Source of the DNA: Przewalskia tangutica
Taxonomy: Eukaryota; Streptophyta; Magnoliopsida; Solanales; Solanaceae
Reading direction: 5' to 3'
Length of the DNA stretch: 64,000 nt
Assembly: GCA_029844215.1 (NCBI GenBank)
Contig: CM056740.1
Span: forward strand, 29,059,873 to 29,123,872
Below, piece by piece: positions 1 through 9,945 of the stretch. A model generated the notes under the pieces. The model was not told the origin of the DNA and did no database searches. It was given only the letters and a program-made list of their open reading frames with translations. A program made the translations under genes and the position numbers. Position 1 is the first letter of the stretch; each line of letters opens with the position of its first letter.

Positions 1-432
1 AAGGGGGGGGGGGGGGGGTATTTATAGGTCAAGTAAAGGCCAACCAATGGCCAAGATCATGCCAAGTGCAAGGCAAGTGTAGGGCCAAGATGAACCCATG
101 TGTACCTTATCCATCTACCATCAAAATATCCTACCTACTACTTGACAAAAACCCACCCATTTCGTCCACCCCATTGCCGCCCACTCCTACCAACTAGAGG
201 GTGACAAGTGTCGCCCTCTTGTTGGTCCAAAAGGTTTCGTCTCTCGGAAAAATCCGCAAAAATTAGAAATGACATAGCCGGAATTTTCCCTTCGCAAGTT
301 GTGTAAAACGTTTCGTCGAAAAACGACTCTAATCGGGTGTTGTGAACAAAAATAATTCGGCCAAGCCACTTTAAAGCCCAAACTTTTCTACGTACGTTCT
401 TACGTACATACTCTGGAAATACGGGGTATAAC
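1..432 (-). repeat. LTR terminal fragment of element H (start of LTR, minus strand)
   Basis: Read on the minus strand, this stretch starts with TGTTATACCCCGTATTTCC at 432 and runs out of the window. The start matches the LTR of A0 ending at 32475, and the rest (CCAACCAATGGCCAAG block, TATTTATA near 19, GTGACAAGTGTCGCC near 204) matches the C LTRs at 48583-49263. It interrupts a plus-strand LTR that resumes at 433, so it is the right end of an insertion whose other end is outside the window. A run of 16 G lies at 3-18. Small open frames here are not coding. Confidence 0.75.
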
Positions 433-2634
433 ATTATGGCTATTATAGGTTGAAGTACTACGTGAAGTGTATTCTACTTGATGGGTGGAATAACTAACAA
501 GGTTGAAGTACTTTGGAGCATTTTGTCGTCGCGAGGTATGTGAACCTCTTCCTTCTTTTGGCATGTTCTATGTATGAAATATACATGTGGTGTTATTTCA
601 TGATTCCTTCTACTCTTAGAAGTTAAGAGGTATGTATGTTGATTTACTCTATGTAAAAGGTATGTCTAAGTTATCCTAAGTTCTTACTAAGTCTTATGGG
701 GGGGGGGGGGTATTGGTAAGAGTCGTTAGGAAATGTGTGGAGTCGAGGTGACTTTGCTAATTTACTGCACTAATGAGAATAAGTATCGAACAAGCCATTG
801 CAGCGTTAATAAAAAAAATGTATCGACAATCAATTATACTAAAATGAGTAGAATTCTCCATCTGCATAGAAACTAAGATAAGACAAAATTGTATTACATT
901 TTCTAGATCATGGATGTTTTAATAAGATCGTTATAAACGAGTATAACCTATTCACAACTCATAAAAGTATATGTTACTTGATTTAAAGAGTTTATGTCAT
1001 GAAGTTTTAAGACTATGAACCTTGATTTCTTAAAAGGTTATGAGACTTTATTTTTCAAGTTATGGGAATTGATTCTTAAAGGAAGTAATGACTTGATTTA
1101 AAAAGTATGGTTTCTATGATTTATTTCAAAAGTTAAGAGGCTTGATTTCAAAAGAGAATGTAACTTGAGTTTTCAAAAGAAGAAGTTTATTGATTAAAAG
1201 AGAAGGGGTTTTATGATCCTTTTTAAGTATGTATGTACGTAGTACTTTGGGGTTTAGTTTTCCCTAATGTAACAAGAAATAAAAGTGCCTTAAGTTCTCT
1301 AAAGTAAAATGTTGCTATAATAGCTTTATGGGAAGTTGTTATAACGACTTAAGAAGAAGTGAAAAGATGGTTTAAAATGTTATGTAAAGAAAATTACACT
1401 GGTCCCAGAATGGGCCGGGCAGTATACCTTTATGGGCAGACTATGTGACCTTACCGCGTCCCAGATTGGGTCGGGCAGTATACCTTTATGGGCAGACTAT
1501 GTGACCTTACCGCGTCCCAGATTGGGTCGGGCAGTATACCTTTATGGGCAGACTTATGTGACCTTACCGTGTCCCAGATTAGGCCGGGCAGTATACCTTT
1601 ATGGACAGACTTATATGACTTTACCGCGTCCCAGATTCGGCCGGACAGTATACCTTTATGGGCAGACTATATGACTTTACCGCGTCCCAGATTGGTCCGG
1701 ACAGTATACCTTTATGGGCAGAGTATGTGACCTTACCGCGTCCTAGATTGGGCCGGGCAATATACCTTTATGGGCATACTATGTGGCTTTACCATGTCCC
1801 AGAATGGGCCGGGCAGTATACCTTCGTGGGAAGACTTTTTATGACTTCGTCGTGTCCCGCAAATGGGCCGGGTTATGTTGTCACGTATGGATAATCAAAG
1901 TGAACTCCAAAATGAGACATCCCTCAATAAAGGGTCGGATTATGTTATGCAAGATACGTAAGTTATATGTTTATGAACTTGATGATTTTCCCTAAGTATG
2001 TATGTAAGAATTTGACTATAACTCTTATTGAAAAATGGGAAAAGACAATAATGTGCGATTAAGTTCATGAGTTGTAATGGCACGGTAGGATCTGATATTT
2101 ACTTTTTATACTTGCCCCTGTCATTCTTTTGTACAGTTATGATTTGTTATTGTACCTTATTTCCGTTCCATACTCAAATTTTTGTTATCGACTTCCGCCG
2201 GAAGTGCGTTCATCCCCGCAGGTATTACGTACACAGGTTGGTGATCCTTTCTCTTAGGATTTCTGTTCAGTTTTTGGAAAAAGACTTCATTTACTCTGGA
2301 GGCTTATCTTTTGGTACGTATCCCGGTTAATGTAGATTTATGTATATTCAGGGGTATGGCGGGGCCCTGTCCCATCACAGTAATTATATCAAAATTCTTA
2401 GAGGTCTGTAGTCATATCTTGTGGGTCGGTTTGTAAAAAAAAATGATGTAACTGCTTTTGGTTATATATATATACATATGTCCAGGGAGGTAGCCTTATC
2501 GGCTAGCCTGTTGTTTATTTTCCTGTTAATGTACGTTATGAGTTTCATGTATGTTCCGCTGATTTTCTCTGATGTAACACATGTAAGGGTGCCCAGGTGG
2601 GCACCAGTCGCGGGCCCGGGGTCGAGTCGTGATA
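433..2634 (+). repeat. 5' LTR of element G, left end missing
   Basis: This is the 3' part of a plus-strand LTR, cut at 433 by insertion H. It shares blocks with the E LTRs: GGTTGAAGTAC near 449, GCAGCGTTAA near 800, and the final TCAGGGGTATGGCGGGGCCCTGTCCC / CGCGGGCCCGGGGTCGAGTCGTGA region. It ends in TGATA at 2634 where related LTRs end in TGACA, and a tRNA-Met primer site follows five bases later. It carries the minisatellite at 1401-1872 and a G13 run at 698-710. No gene is seen; small frames in the array simply read the repeat. Confidence 0.8.
1401..1872 (+). repeat. Minisatellite, about 56-bp unit, about 8 copies, inside the G LTR
   Basis: The unit reads roughly CCCAGATTGGGTCGGGCAGT then ATACCTTTATGGGCAGACTA and TGTGACCTTACCGCGT. 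The phrase AGTATACCTTTA recurs near 1420, 1476, 1533, 1590, 1646, 1703 and 1759, and a variant lies near 1816. The first and last units are the most diverged, as expected for arrays growing from the middle. The array is open in more than one frame, so the 70-80-residue frames here are repeat translations, not genes. Confidence 0.93.
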
Positions 2635-2638
2635 AAAG

Positions 2639-2651
2639 TGGTATCAGAGCA
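2639..2651 (+). other. Primer-binding site (initiator tRNA-Met), element G
   Basis: TGGTATCAGAGCA lies five bases after the LTR end. It is complementary to the 3' end of plant initiator tRNA-Met, the usual primer of Ty3/gypsy chromoviruses. It fixes G as plus-strand and 2634 as the LTR boundary. Confidence 0.9.
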
Positions 2652-3215
2652 GTTAGTCCTCGGAAAGTGTCTACAGACCGTATCTAGTAGAGTCTTGGTT
2701 ATCGGTGTGTTATGTACCACATCTATAACCAGGAGGCTACATGACATTTAGGATTGGTTTCCCTTCTTCTCACTCTGAGATCGTGCGATAGAACTGTGTC
2801 GTTAGGGTAGTCTCTCCCTAACGTGTTATGTTGATTGCAGCTATGAGAAAGCAGCAGTCACCCAGGAAGGATCATGTGGATTGCGTATCCAGGTTAGTAA
2901 TAATTGTTGTATAGTTGGTATAATAACATACAGTTATAAGGATTTATGTATGAGGGTCGGATGTGTGTTGCCTATAATGACTATGAGTTACCATAAGTTG
3001 GTAAAGTCTTGATAAATACTTGGATGGTGTGAAACAGTTTATTGAATCCACACCTAGGCTTTATGTATGTACTGACTTGGAATAGTCAGAAAGGAATGAA
3101 CGGTCTGAGATTGTGATAGACTCTTAAAAGAGACCATGTTTTATTAATTTGATAGCATACCATGTTGTTAGATTGAGCTGTGTTGCACGCTTAAGTGATT
3201 ATGTGGATAATAATG
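2652..3215 (+). other. Interior of non-autonomous element G (leader plus short noncoding tail)
   Basis: The leader (CTCGGAAAGTGTCTACAGACC ... ATTTAGGATTGG) is the same one found reversed before gag in A, A0 and D. After a gag start remnant, the rest aligns with the E interior at 42532-42880, for example GGCATACCATGTTGTTAGAT / GCATACCATGTTGTTAGATT. No pol domain is present. Unlike E, the interior joins the next LTR at 3216 without a hairpin or polypurine tract. Confidence 0.75.
2843..2914 (+). pseudogene. Gag start remnant, 23 codons, element G
   Basis: The frame begins MRKQQSPRKD at the position where full elements start gag, at the same distance from the conserved leader, then hits TAG after 23 codons. 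The E copy at 36440 begins MRKRQRPRRE. Full Gag in this family begins MPPRKATRAQKGK, so this looks like the basic N-terminus left after the rest was lost. A function as a short peptide cannot be excluded but has no support. Confidence 0.45.
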
Positions 3216-4315
3216 TGTTACACCCAGTAGTTCAGGTCATGCGTATGAGAGCGTACGAAAGGGAGTAAGACTTAAAATTTTCGAAAGATAGGTTGACGAA
3301 TTGTTTCGGACGAGTTTCAGTCAACTTTGAGGCGGGTTATGACCCGTTACATTGAGATTTTACAGGTGTTTCAAAGGTCTAGTGCGTATTTCGTTGAGTC
3401 TAGTTTCCAACGCAACCGACCGTTCGTCGTTAGGACGTCGGAGTAGAAAGTTATGGGAGTTACAAGTTCGGTCTTGTGATCGGGCGTAAAGGTGTTTGGT
3501 CGAGGCCACAGGGCGCGGCGCGGATGCGGGCGGCGCCGGTTGTCCCGAGGAGCGCTGAAGTTGCAGCGCGCGCCGGAAGCGAGGCGCGCGGAAGTTCAGT
3601 CCGCAGAAGTTTCAGGCCCGCGCAGCAGTGCCAGCGAGGCGGGAATTTTAGGAAAAAAAGAAATCTGAATTTCTTCTTTTAAAAAGGCCATGGGAGGGTG
3701 ACAAGTGTCCCCCCCTCCCCCATCTGATTTTTTGCATGTCCATTATATTGACCAAGTCTTGAAGACTTGGTCATCTTTCAAGACTTTCCCTCTCTTTAAG
3801 TTAGAGCTCCCACTTCTCTCTAGAATTCCAAGAGGAATTTAAAGCCTAAGAAAAATCTGAAAAGTTAAGGACAAGAAGGAAGCTTGTGACTAGCTTGTAG
3901 GAGTTATTGTGGTGGTGTTCTTGGAAAGGAGGCTAGCAAAGTTGTTGGAATAGTTTTGGCTAAAGCTCTAAAGGTAACATTTCTTCTCTTATAGCTAGTA
4001 TTGATGTTGCATGTGAAGAAGAAGGAACTTGTAGTAGTAAATAATGCTCTTAGATTCATTTCATGTAAGAAATATGGTTTGGATGTGAAAGAATTGGTTA
4101 AGAAGATATTATGAGCATGTTGTAGCCTAAGAACTACCTTAAACTTGATTAAGTTAATTATGTACCTTTTGGGGCAGAATTTTACACACCCAAGTTTAGG
4201 TGTGTAATCCCCTTGAGATGTTTGGATTGTTGAGCCTTAAATGTAGCGTTTGGATGTTAAATTCGGCCTTGAGAAAGGTGGCAAAGTATGTAGAAACAAA
4301 GGAAATGCTGCCCAA
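3216..4315 (+). repeat. 3' LTR of element G, truncated at the A0 junction
   Basis: It opens with TGTTACACCCAGTAGTTCAG, the LTR start of this group (usual form TGTTACACCCCGTA). It contains a very GC-rich stretch at 3490-3640 and GGGTGACAAGTGTCCCC near 3694. Its last block, AAATGCTGCCCAA, matches E LTR sequence near 44960. It then stops abruptly and A0 pol tail sequence begins at 4316. The 68-residue frame at 3476-3682 is GC-rich LTR, not a gene. Confidence 0.7.
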
Positions 4316-4359
4316 TCGTCCCGAATGTTCCTTCTCAAGACAGATAACGATATAGTTCC

Positions 4360-4932
4360 TCACAATTTAAACAAATCGCAAATGCCACACATGGCCATAA
4401 TACAACACTTAAGCACATAAGTCAATTTAATCAACAAGTAGGAAAGTGAGTTACCTGGAGGTGTGGGGAATAAGTGAGGATAGCTCTGCCTCATGTCCTC
4501 CTCTGCTTCCCACGTCATCTCCTCTCTGTTCTCGTTCCGCCATAAGACCTTGACGGAAGCCACATCCTTTGTCGCAGACGCTTTAACTCGACGATCGAGT
4601 ATCGCATGGGACTCTCATCACGATAACCCCTCGGTCACCTGGACATCGTCAATCGGGTGTACTCTAGATGGATCCCCGATACATCTCCTCAGCATAGAAA
4701 CATGAAAAACCGGATGCACTGCCTCCAGATCGGACGGCAGATCCAACTCATAGGCAACCTTGCCTACCCTGCGGACAATCTGATAAGGCCCAATGTACCT
4801 TGGGCTGAGCTTCCCTTTCCTCCCAAATATCATCATATCCTTCATGGGTAACACCTTCAGGAAAACCCAATCATCAACCTCAAACTCCAGATGCCGACGA
4901 CAATGATCTGCATACGACTTACATCGACTCAC
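4360..4932 (-). pseudogene. A0 integrase C-terminus (GPY/F) and chromodomain, frameshifted
   Basis: The segment 4932-4618 carries KSYADHCRRHLEFEVDDWV, the GPY/F module (YIGPYQIVRRVGKVAYELDL) and HPVFHVSMLRRCIGDP, as in chromovirus integrase tails. It then loses frame, and the rest continues in another frame at 4563-4360 with VASVKVLWRN, EEMTWEAEEDMRQSYPHLFP, the chromodomain-like end thought to direct integration to heterochromatin. The break is near 4618-4563 and looks like one or two missing bases. In element A the same region reads through in one frame. Confidence 0.85.
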
Positions 4933-5356
4933 GAAATGTCGATAACCTCTGGATAATCTTTACCTTATCCACCGCCTGCTGCACCAAGTCTGGTCCCACT
5001 AACTGCACCTCGCCCACATCAAACCAGCCTATCGGTGACCTGCACTTCCTCCCATATAAGGCCTCATAAGGCGCCATCTGGATCTTTGGAGTGGTAGGCT
5101 GTTATTATCGCAAACTCTACTAGCGGCAAATGATCCTCCAGCTACCCGAAATCAATAACACGGGCTCGTAGCATATCCTCAAAGTGCGGATAGTGCGCTC
5201 TGCTGTCCGTGCATGCGAGGATGGAATGCGATCTTGAGGCTCACTGCGTCCTAATCCCTTCGGAAAGACCTCCGAATTTAGCCGTAAACCGGCTCTCCTG
5301 CGCAAATGATAGAAATAGGGACCCCGTGCGATCTCACGATCTCTCGGATGTAAAGT
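4933..5356 (-). pseudogene. A0 integrase catalytic core, broken by several frameshifts
   Basis: Short in-frame pieces of the integrase core can be read on the minus strand (a QIMLAYTS-like stretch, LRLNSEVFPKGLG, RTAERTIRTLRI, PVLLISG) in changing frames between the upstream INMDFITGLP segment and the downstream GPY/F module. The family normally has one continuous core here with the second Asp and the Glu of DD35E. Missing bases tend to lie in or beside CAG/CTG/CCG contexts. Confidence 0.65.
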
Positions 5357-6247
5357 CTAGCATAATCCTCGGTAGAAAAAGTCGTCACGACGGAAGAAAG
5401 TGGGCTGATTTCGCCGACTGTCGGCGATAACCCAGATAGAATCATGCTTCCTCTGAGTGCGAGGTAATCCTGTGATAAAGTCCATGTTGATCACCTCCCA
5501 CTTCCAGGTCGGGATCTCTATCGTCTGCAATAATCCACCAGGCCTCTGGTGCTCTACCTTCACCTGCTGACAACACGGGCACTGAGCCACAAACTCTGCA
5601 ACGTCCCTCTTCAATCCATCCCACCAATACACAGATCTGAGGTCGTGATACATCTTGGTCGACCCCGGATGGATAGAGTAACGTGCGCTGTGTGCTTTCC
5701 CTAGAACCTGCTGCCGAAGTCCTGCAATATCTGGAACACACAACCTGCCCTCAAACCTTAGCACCCCATCAGGTGCTACCTCAAAAGGACCCTTCCCCTC
5801 ACGAAGAGTGGTATCACGATACCGTGCCAAAACCGGATCCTCAAACTGTTGCCTCTTGACCTCCTCGACAATGGAAGACTCGGCAACCTCTCGAACCCGA
5901 ACCCCACTGCTATCAGAACCAATCAATCGAACTCCAAGGATCGCTAACTGATGTAACTCGCGGACCATGCCCCTCCTCTCTGGCTGCACAACTGATAGAC
6001 TCCCCATCGACCTACGACTAAGGGCATCTGCCACAACATTGGCCTTCCCTGGGTGGTACAGGATATCGACATCATAATCCTTGAGTAACTCTAACCACCG
6101 TCTCTGTCGTAAGTTCAGCTCCCTCTGGCTGAAGATATACTGGAGGCTCTTGTAGTCTGTGTAAATATCCACATGAACCCCATACAAATAGTGCCTCCAG
6201 ATCTTCAAGCCGTGAATCACCGCTGCCAACTCTAAATCATGGGTGGG
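5357..6247 (-). pseudogene. A0 RNase H C-terminal half, integrase zinc finger and start of catalytic core
   Basis: Minus-strand translation starts inside RNase H with PTHDLELAAVIHGLKIWRH, then TDYKSLQYIF and the last catalytic Asp in ADALSRR. Next comes the linker, then the HHCC finger (HPGSTKMYHDL ... CPCCQQVKVEHQ) and the first catalytic Asp of integrase in INMDFITGLP. The frame is lost after DSIWVIADS, where relatives read VIVDRLTKSAHF. The open frame actually extends to 6403 because the inserted LTR of element A contributes a spurious start. The N-terminal half of RNase H is at 16931. Confidence 0.88.
6243..6247. repeat. Target-site duplication GTGGG, left copy (element A)
   Basis: GTGGG directly precedes the TGTCACG end of A at 6248 and recurs at 16926-16930 directly after the TAACA end at 16925. 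Five bases is the standard Ty3/gypsy duplication, so this proves A inserted into A0 RNase H. Confidence 0.95.
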
Positions 6248-6855
6248 TGTCACGACCCGACCAGGCGGCCCGGTGCCTACCAGGCACCCGTTCGTATACA
6301 TCAGAGAATAGCAGCGGAACATACACAACATAAACACATGTGTAAATAATATACAACACAGGCTAGCCGATAAGGCCGCCTTCCATAATATAAACAAAGT
6401 CAAAAGTACAACTTTACAACTCAGTTCTTATAGCCCAACCACATATGTGAATACAGACCTCTAGGAATAACAACTGTGGCGGGACAGGGCCCCGCCATAC
6501 CCCTGAATGTACATAAATCTACAACATCAGGGAAAAACTGTACCAAAAGAAAGACAAGCCTCCGGAGAATGGAGCTTCCGATGTCTGATAAGAGATCCTA
6601 AGAGTGAGGACCCGCCACTGCTACCCTTCCTGCGGCGTGAACGCGGCCCAGGAAGGGTCGGTACACAATATGTACTAAGTATGTAAAGCGGAAGGTCTGT
6701 AATTGCAATGTAAGTTTAAAATAAAGCGGAGACATGTATGATAACAAAATTACGATTACGATTGCCTTACTAACAATGAGAGTAAATCAAGAGAATACGT
6801 CTGACATCATAATAGCGGTCTCGATCAAATCATGGGTAGTGAACCCATAAAAACA

Positions 6856-7080
6856 GGTGGTATAACGTCTTGGGGTTCTTACCCCTCATTTATACTCTTA
6901 CCCTGAAGCAGGTGGTATAACGTCTTGGGGGTTTGCCCCTCATTTATACTCTTACCCTGAAGAAGATAGTAACGCAGGTGGTATAACGTCTTGGGGGCTT
7001 ACCCCTCATTTATACTCTTATCCTGGAGAAGGTGGTATAGCGTCTTGGGGGTTTGCCCCTCACTGATACTCTTACCCTAT
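6856..7080. repeat. Short direct repeats in the A LTR, unit about 50-70 bp, four copies
   Basis: GGTGGTATAACGTCTTGGGG followed by TACCCCTCATTTATACTCTT or close variants recurs near 6858, 6910, 6978 and 7031. The same set is in the other A LTR (14706-14935), and two-copy versions are in D (20806-20900, 27590-27685). On the plus strand the third and fourth copies encode part of a 74-residue frame, which is repeat translation only. Confidence 0.85.
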
Positions 7081-8737
7081 CTCAAAACCGGCCGTCATAC
7101 AATAATTAAGCAAGTTAGCAATCCCCCTAACTTCTTATTAGTCTTATTCATCTACACTCTCATTTTAGTTTACTTAAGGCACTATCATGTCTTTTATAAG
7201 AATCCGGGAATTTAACCCCAAGTACCACGTACTTCTACTCTTTAAAAACAAATGACTCTTTTTAGTAGAAAGCTTCCAAGACACTATTAACCATAGTATC
7301 AAGTCCAAATTACATTTCAAGGCAAGTCACAATACCTTTAGAATTAAAGTAGGTTTCTAAATCAAGTGACTCCTTTTCTTGTTAAAACCTTAGGCAATTG
7401 ATACCTTAAAATCAATTTGCCTTTCATTAACACAAGCCATTTACCTTTGCATAAAGTCAATATAACCAACTCCCCATAAAGTCGTTATATTCACTTTATA
7501 CTTTAGTCAAGTACATTTTCCTATCCAAGGGACTTATACGATTAAAACGACACAAGTATCACATACTTTAAATCCCTTCAAGTCCCTTAACTTTACTAAG
7601 ACTTAAGACATCCTTAATATTTTCAAAGAAGTGAGTTAACTTCCTAACTCACCCGACTTGGCATTTTATAAGGCTAGTAAGGAATGTCAAAGTCTTGTAC
7701 GTCTACCGTACTATATACGCGAAACTAGTCATGCTCAAAAGATAGGAAAAAGTTCTACATACCTCGTCGGGTCAAATCACTTGCCAAGTACAAAGTCCCG
7801 CCCGTAGTATGTCAACCTATAATATTCACAATACGTCTATTAAAGCCTTACTTCAATCGTAGAATATTATAAGTGTTAAGTCTCTATATTCTACGGAAAA
7901 TCGGACAGCACCTCCTTTGTTTTCACTTACTTTGCCACCTTTTATAAGGCCGAAATACAATAACCAAACAGCCCCAATTGGCTCACAATTATATAGAAGG
8001 TAGTCCAATACAAATGAATAACAAACTAATACAACTACAAGTCCAAATTCGGCCACCTTGAGTTCAACAATACCAATTCTTATCCAATTTCCATTTCAAT
8101 CCAAATTGGTAGCATAACATGATATCAAGTCGCATTTGATTATAATAACCAAAATCTTTAAGTAAGTAACATGCGACGATTTCTAAAAACGACCAACTAG
8201 TAATCCAATTTTCAAGTGGCTTGTATAACATTTCGGATTTAGCTACAAGCAAACCATAATACTTATAACTTCAACCTATCAATCTTCATGCTAGCAACAA
8301 GTAAAGCTAACAACAACAATATAAATATGTAATCTTGTAACACATTTAAAAGAACAAGATTATACCTCAATGATTCTTAATCCAACTCCAATCCGAAGTC
8401 GCTCCTTAGTAGTTTATAGCCCCTCCAAGACACTTCAAACCGCTTGTTGAGACCCTTAGAACAACACCAACAATTATCCTTCAAATCTCCAAACAAAACC
8501 TAGAAAGACCATTAGGTTTTCGTTTTGCGACTAACCCGTAAACCATCTTTTTCCAAGATTTTTCTATTGAGATATGTTTACACTACACATAAGAACCTTG
8601 GTTTAACGTGTGGAATCAAATGGACAAGAAACGAAAATTCTTTCTTTTTTTCCTTAGTGAACCCGAGACCTCACTAGTGAGTTCTTCAAATTTTGTGTAA
8701 TTTTTCTAAGTGTTAAGTCCTCTCTTGCTACTAGTAT

Positions 8738-8745
8738 TATATATA
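8738..8745 (-). promoter_or_regulatory. Putative TATA box of the element A LTR promoter
   Basis: TATATATA on the minus strand lies about 178 bp downstream (minus-strand sense) of the palindrome GACACGTGTC at 8923-8932. The same order and spacing occur in B, D and F. It would drive transcription leftwards through the LTR. The other A LTR carries the same sequence near 16593. Confidence 0.5.
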
Positions 8746-9071
8746 GGGTATTGGAGGGTCAAGATATACACAAATGTGAGGCTTGGATGTGGTCTTACAA
8801 AAGATCAAGCCTTATTGACCTTTTGACTTAGTCAAATTTCTCATGCTACACATGTTGCAAGACTTGGTCCAATGACCCTCTTGCCCTTGCACATTTCGAC
8901 CAAGGCATCATCTAAGGGGGGTGACACGTGTCGCCCTCCCATTCGTCACAATAATACATTTTCCGACAATTCCATAATTTTCGATAAACTTTTTTACAAG
9001 TCTAAAATCTTACCACTTGTGAGTTCTTACTAACGTTCTTAAAACATGTCCTGCAAATACGGGGTGTAACA

Positions 9072-9107
9072 TTCTTCCCCCCTTAGAAACATTCGTCCCC
9101 GAATGTT
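9072..9107 (-). other. Polypurine tract and adjacent hairpin, element A
   Basis: On the minus strand, CTAAGGGGGGAAGAA precedes the LTR start, a standard plus-strand primer for reverse transcription. Just upstream, AACATTCG and CGAATGTT (9088-9107) form an 8-bp stem with a four-base loop. The same hairpin is found next to this LTR boundary in B, C, D, E and F. Confidence 0.85.
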
Positions 9108-9147
9108 CTTTCGGAGTCAAACTTATAATTAGCGACCTAGCTTCCTT

Positions 9148-9945
9148 TCACAACCCCGACATACCAAAAATGCCACACATGGCCACATAATAGCATTTAA
9201 GCAAAAGAGATACTTCAATTAAAACTTGACAAGTAAGGGAAGATGAATTACCTGAAGGTATAGGAAATAAGTGAGGATACTTCCTCAACATGTCCTCCTC
9301 CGCTTCCCAAGTCATCTCCTCTCGGTTATCATTTTTCCACAGGACTTTGACGGAAGCTACATCTTTGGTCCGCAGTCGCCTGACCTGGCGATCGAGTATC
9401 GCTATGGGACTCTCCTCATACGATAACCCCTCTGTTACCTGGACCTCACTAGCAGGAAAAACTCTCGCTGGATCACCGATACACTTCCGCAACATAGAAA
9501 CATGGAAGACCGGATGTACCGCCTCTAACTCTGATGGCAGATCCAACTCGTAGGCAACCTTGCCCACCCGACGAACGATCTGGTAGGGCCCAATGTACCT
9601 TGGGCTGAGTTTCCCCTTCTTACCGAATCTCATCACACCCTTCATGGGTGACACCTTCAAGAAGACCCAATCGTCTACCTGAAACTCCAAATGCCGACGC
9701 CGATTATCCGCATATGACTTCTGCCGACTGCGAGCGCTAATGTCTCTCTGGATAAGCTTCACCTTATCCACGTCTGTACCAAAGTCCGCCAACCAATCGC
9801 ACCTCGCCACGTCGAACCAACCAATCGGCGATCTACATTTCCGCCATACAAAGCCTCGTATGGCGCCATCGTATCTTGGAATGGTAGCTGTTGTTATAAG
9901 CAAACTCACAAGAGGCAAATGATCCTCCACTACCATCGAAATCAA
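9148..9945 (-). CDS. Integrase C-terminal region with GPY/F module and chromodomain (element A, partial)
   Basis: 265 open codons on the minus strand. Residues about 35-48 hold the end of the integrase core (KCRSPIGWFDVA). Residues 77-96 are KSYADNRRRHLEFQVDDWVF. The GPY/F module is at 116-138, HPVFHVSMLRKCIGDP at 144-159, and the chromodomain-like end (ILDRQVRRLRTKDVASVKVL, then EEMTWEAEEDMLRKYPHLFP) at 183-229. This would act in nuclear integration and chromatin targeting. The first 30 residues are out of the true frame, so the listed start is not biological. It is the best preserved chromodomain in the window. Confidence 0.82.
   Translation of the reverse strand: MISMVVEDHLPLVSLLITTATIPRYDGAIRGFVWRKCRSPIGWFDVARCDWLADFGTDVDKVKLIQRDISARSRQKSYADNRRRHLEFQVDDWVFLKVSPMKGVMRFGKKGKLSPRYIGPYQIVRRVGKVAYELDLPSELEAVHPVFHVSMLRKCIGDPARVFPASEVQVTEGLSYEESPIAILDRQVRRLRTKDVASVKVLWKNDNREEMTWEAEEDMLRKYPHLFPIPSGNSSSLTCQVLIEVSLLLKCYYVAMCGIFGMSGL

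Larger units (their letters stand above)
6248..9071 (-). repeat. 3' LTR of element A
   Basis: It runs from TGTCACGACCCGACC to ...ATACGGGGTGTAACA, the reverse complement of TGTTAC...GTGACA. Contents: repeats of GGTGGTATAACGTCTTGGGG at 6856-7080, a minus-strand TATA box at 8738-8745, and the palindrome GACACGTGTC at 8923-8932. It pairs with 14084-16925; differences between the two concentrate in the first 800 bases at CAG/CTG sites. No gene lies inside. Confidence 0.95.

Noticed and set aside
1432..1894. Overlapping plus-strand frames of 70-80 codons with MGRL...IPLWAD repeats
   Set aside because: They are translations of the 56-bp minisatellite in different frames; no start context or conserved domain.
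6856..7080. Regularly spaced direct repeats that could suggest a CRISPR array
   Set aside because: Units drift, spacers are not unique, and the repeats are part of a plant LTR present in several copies.
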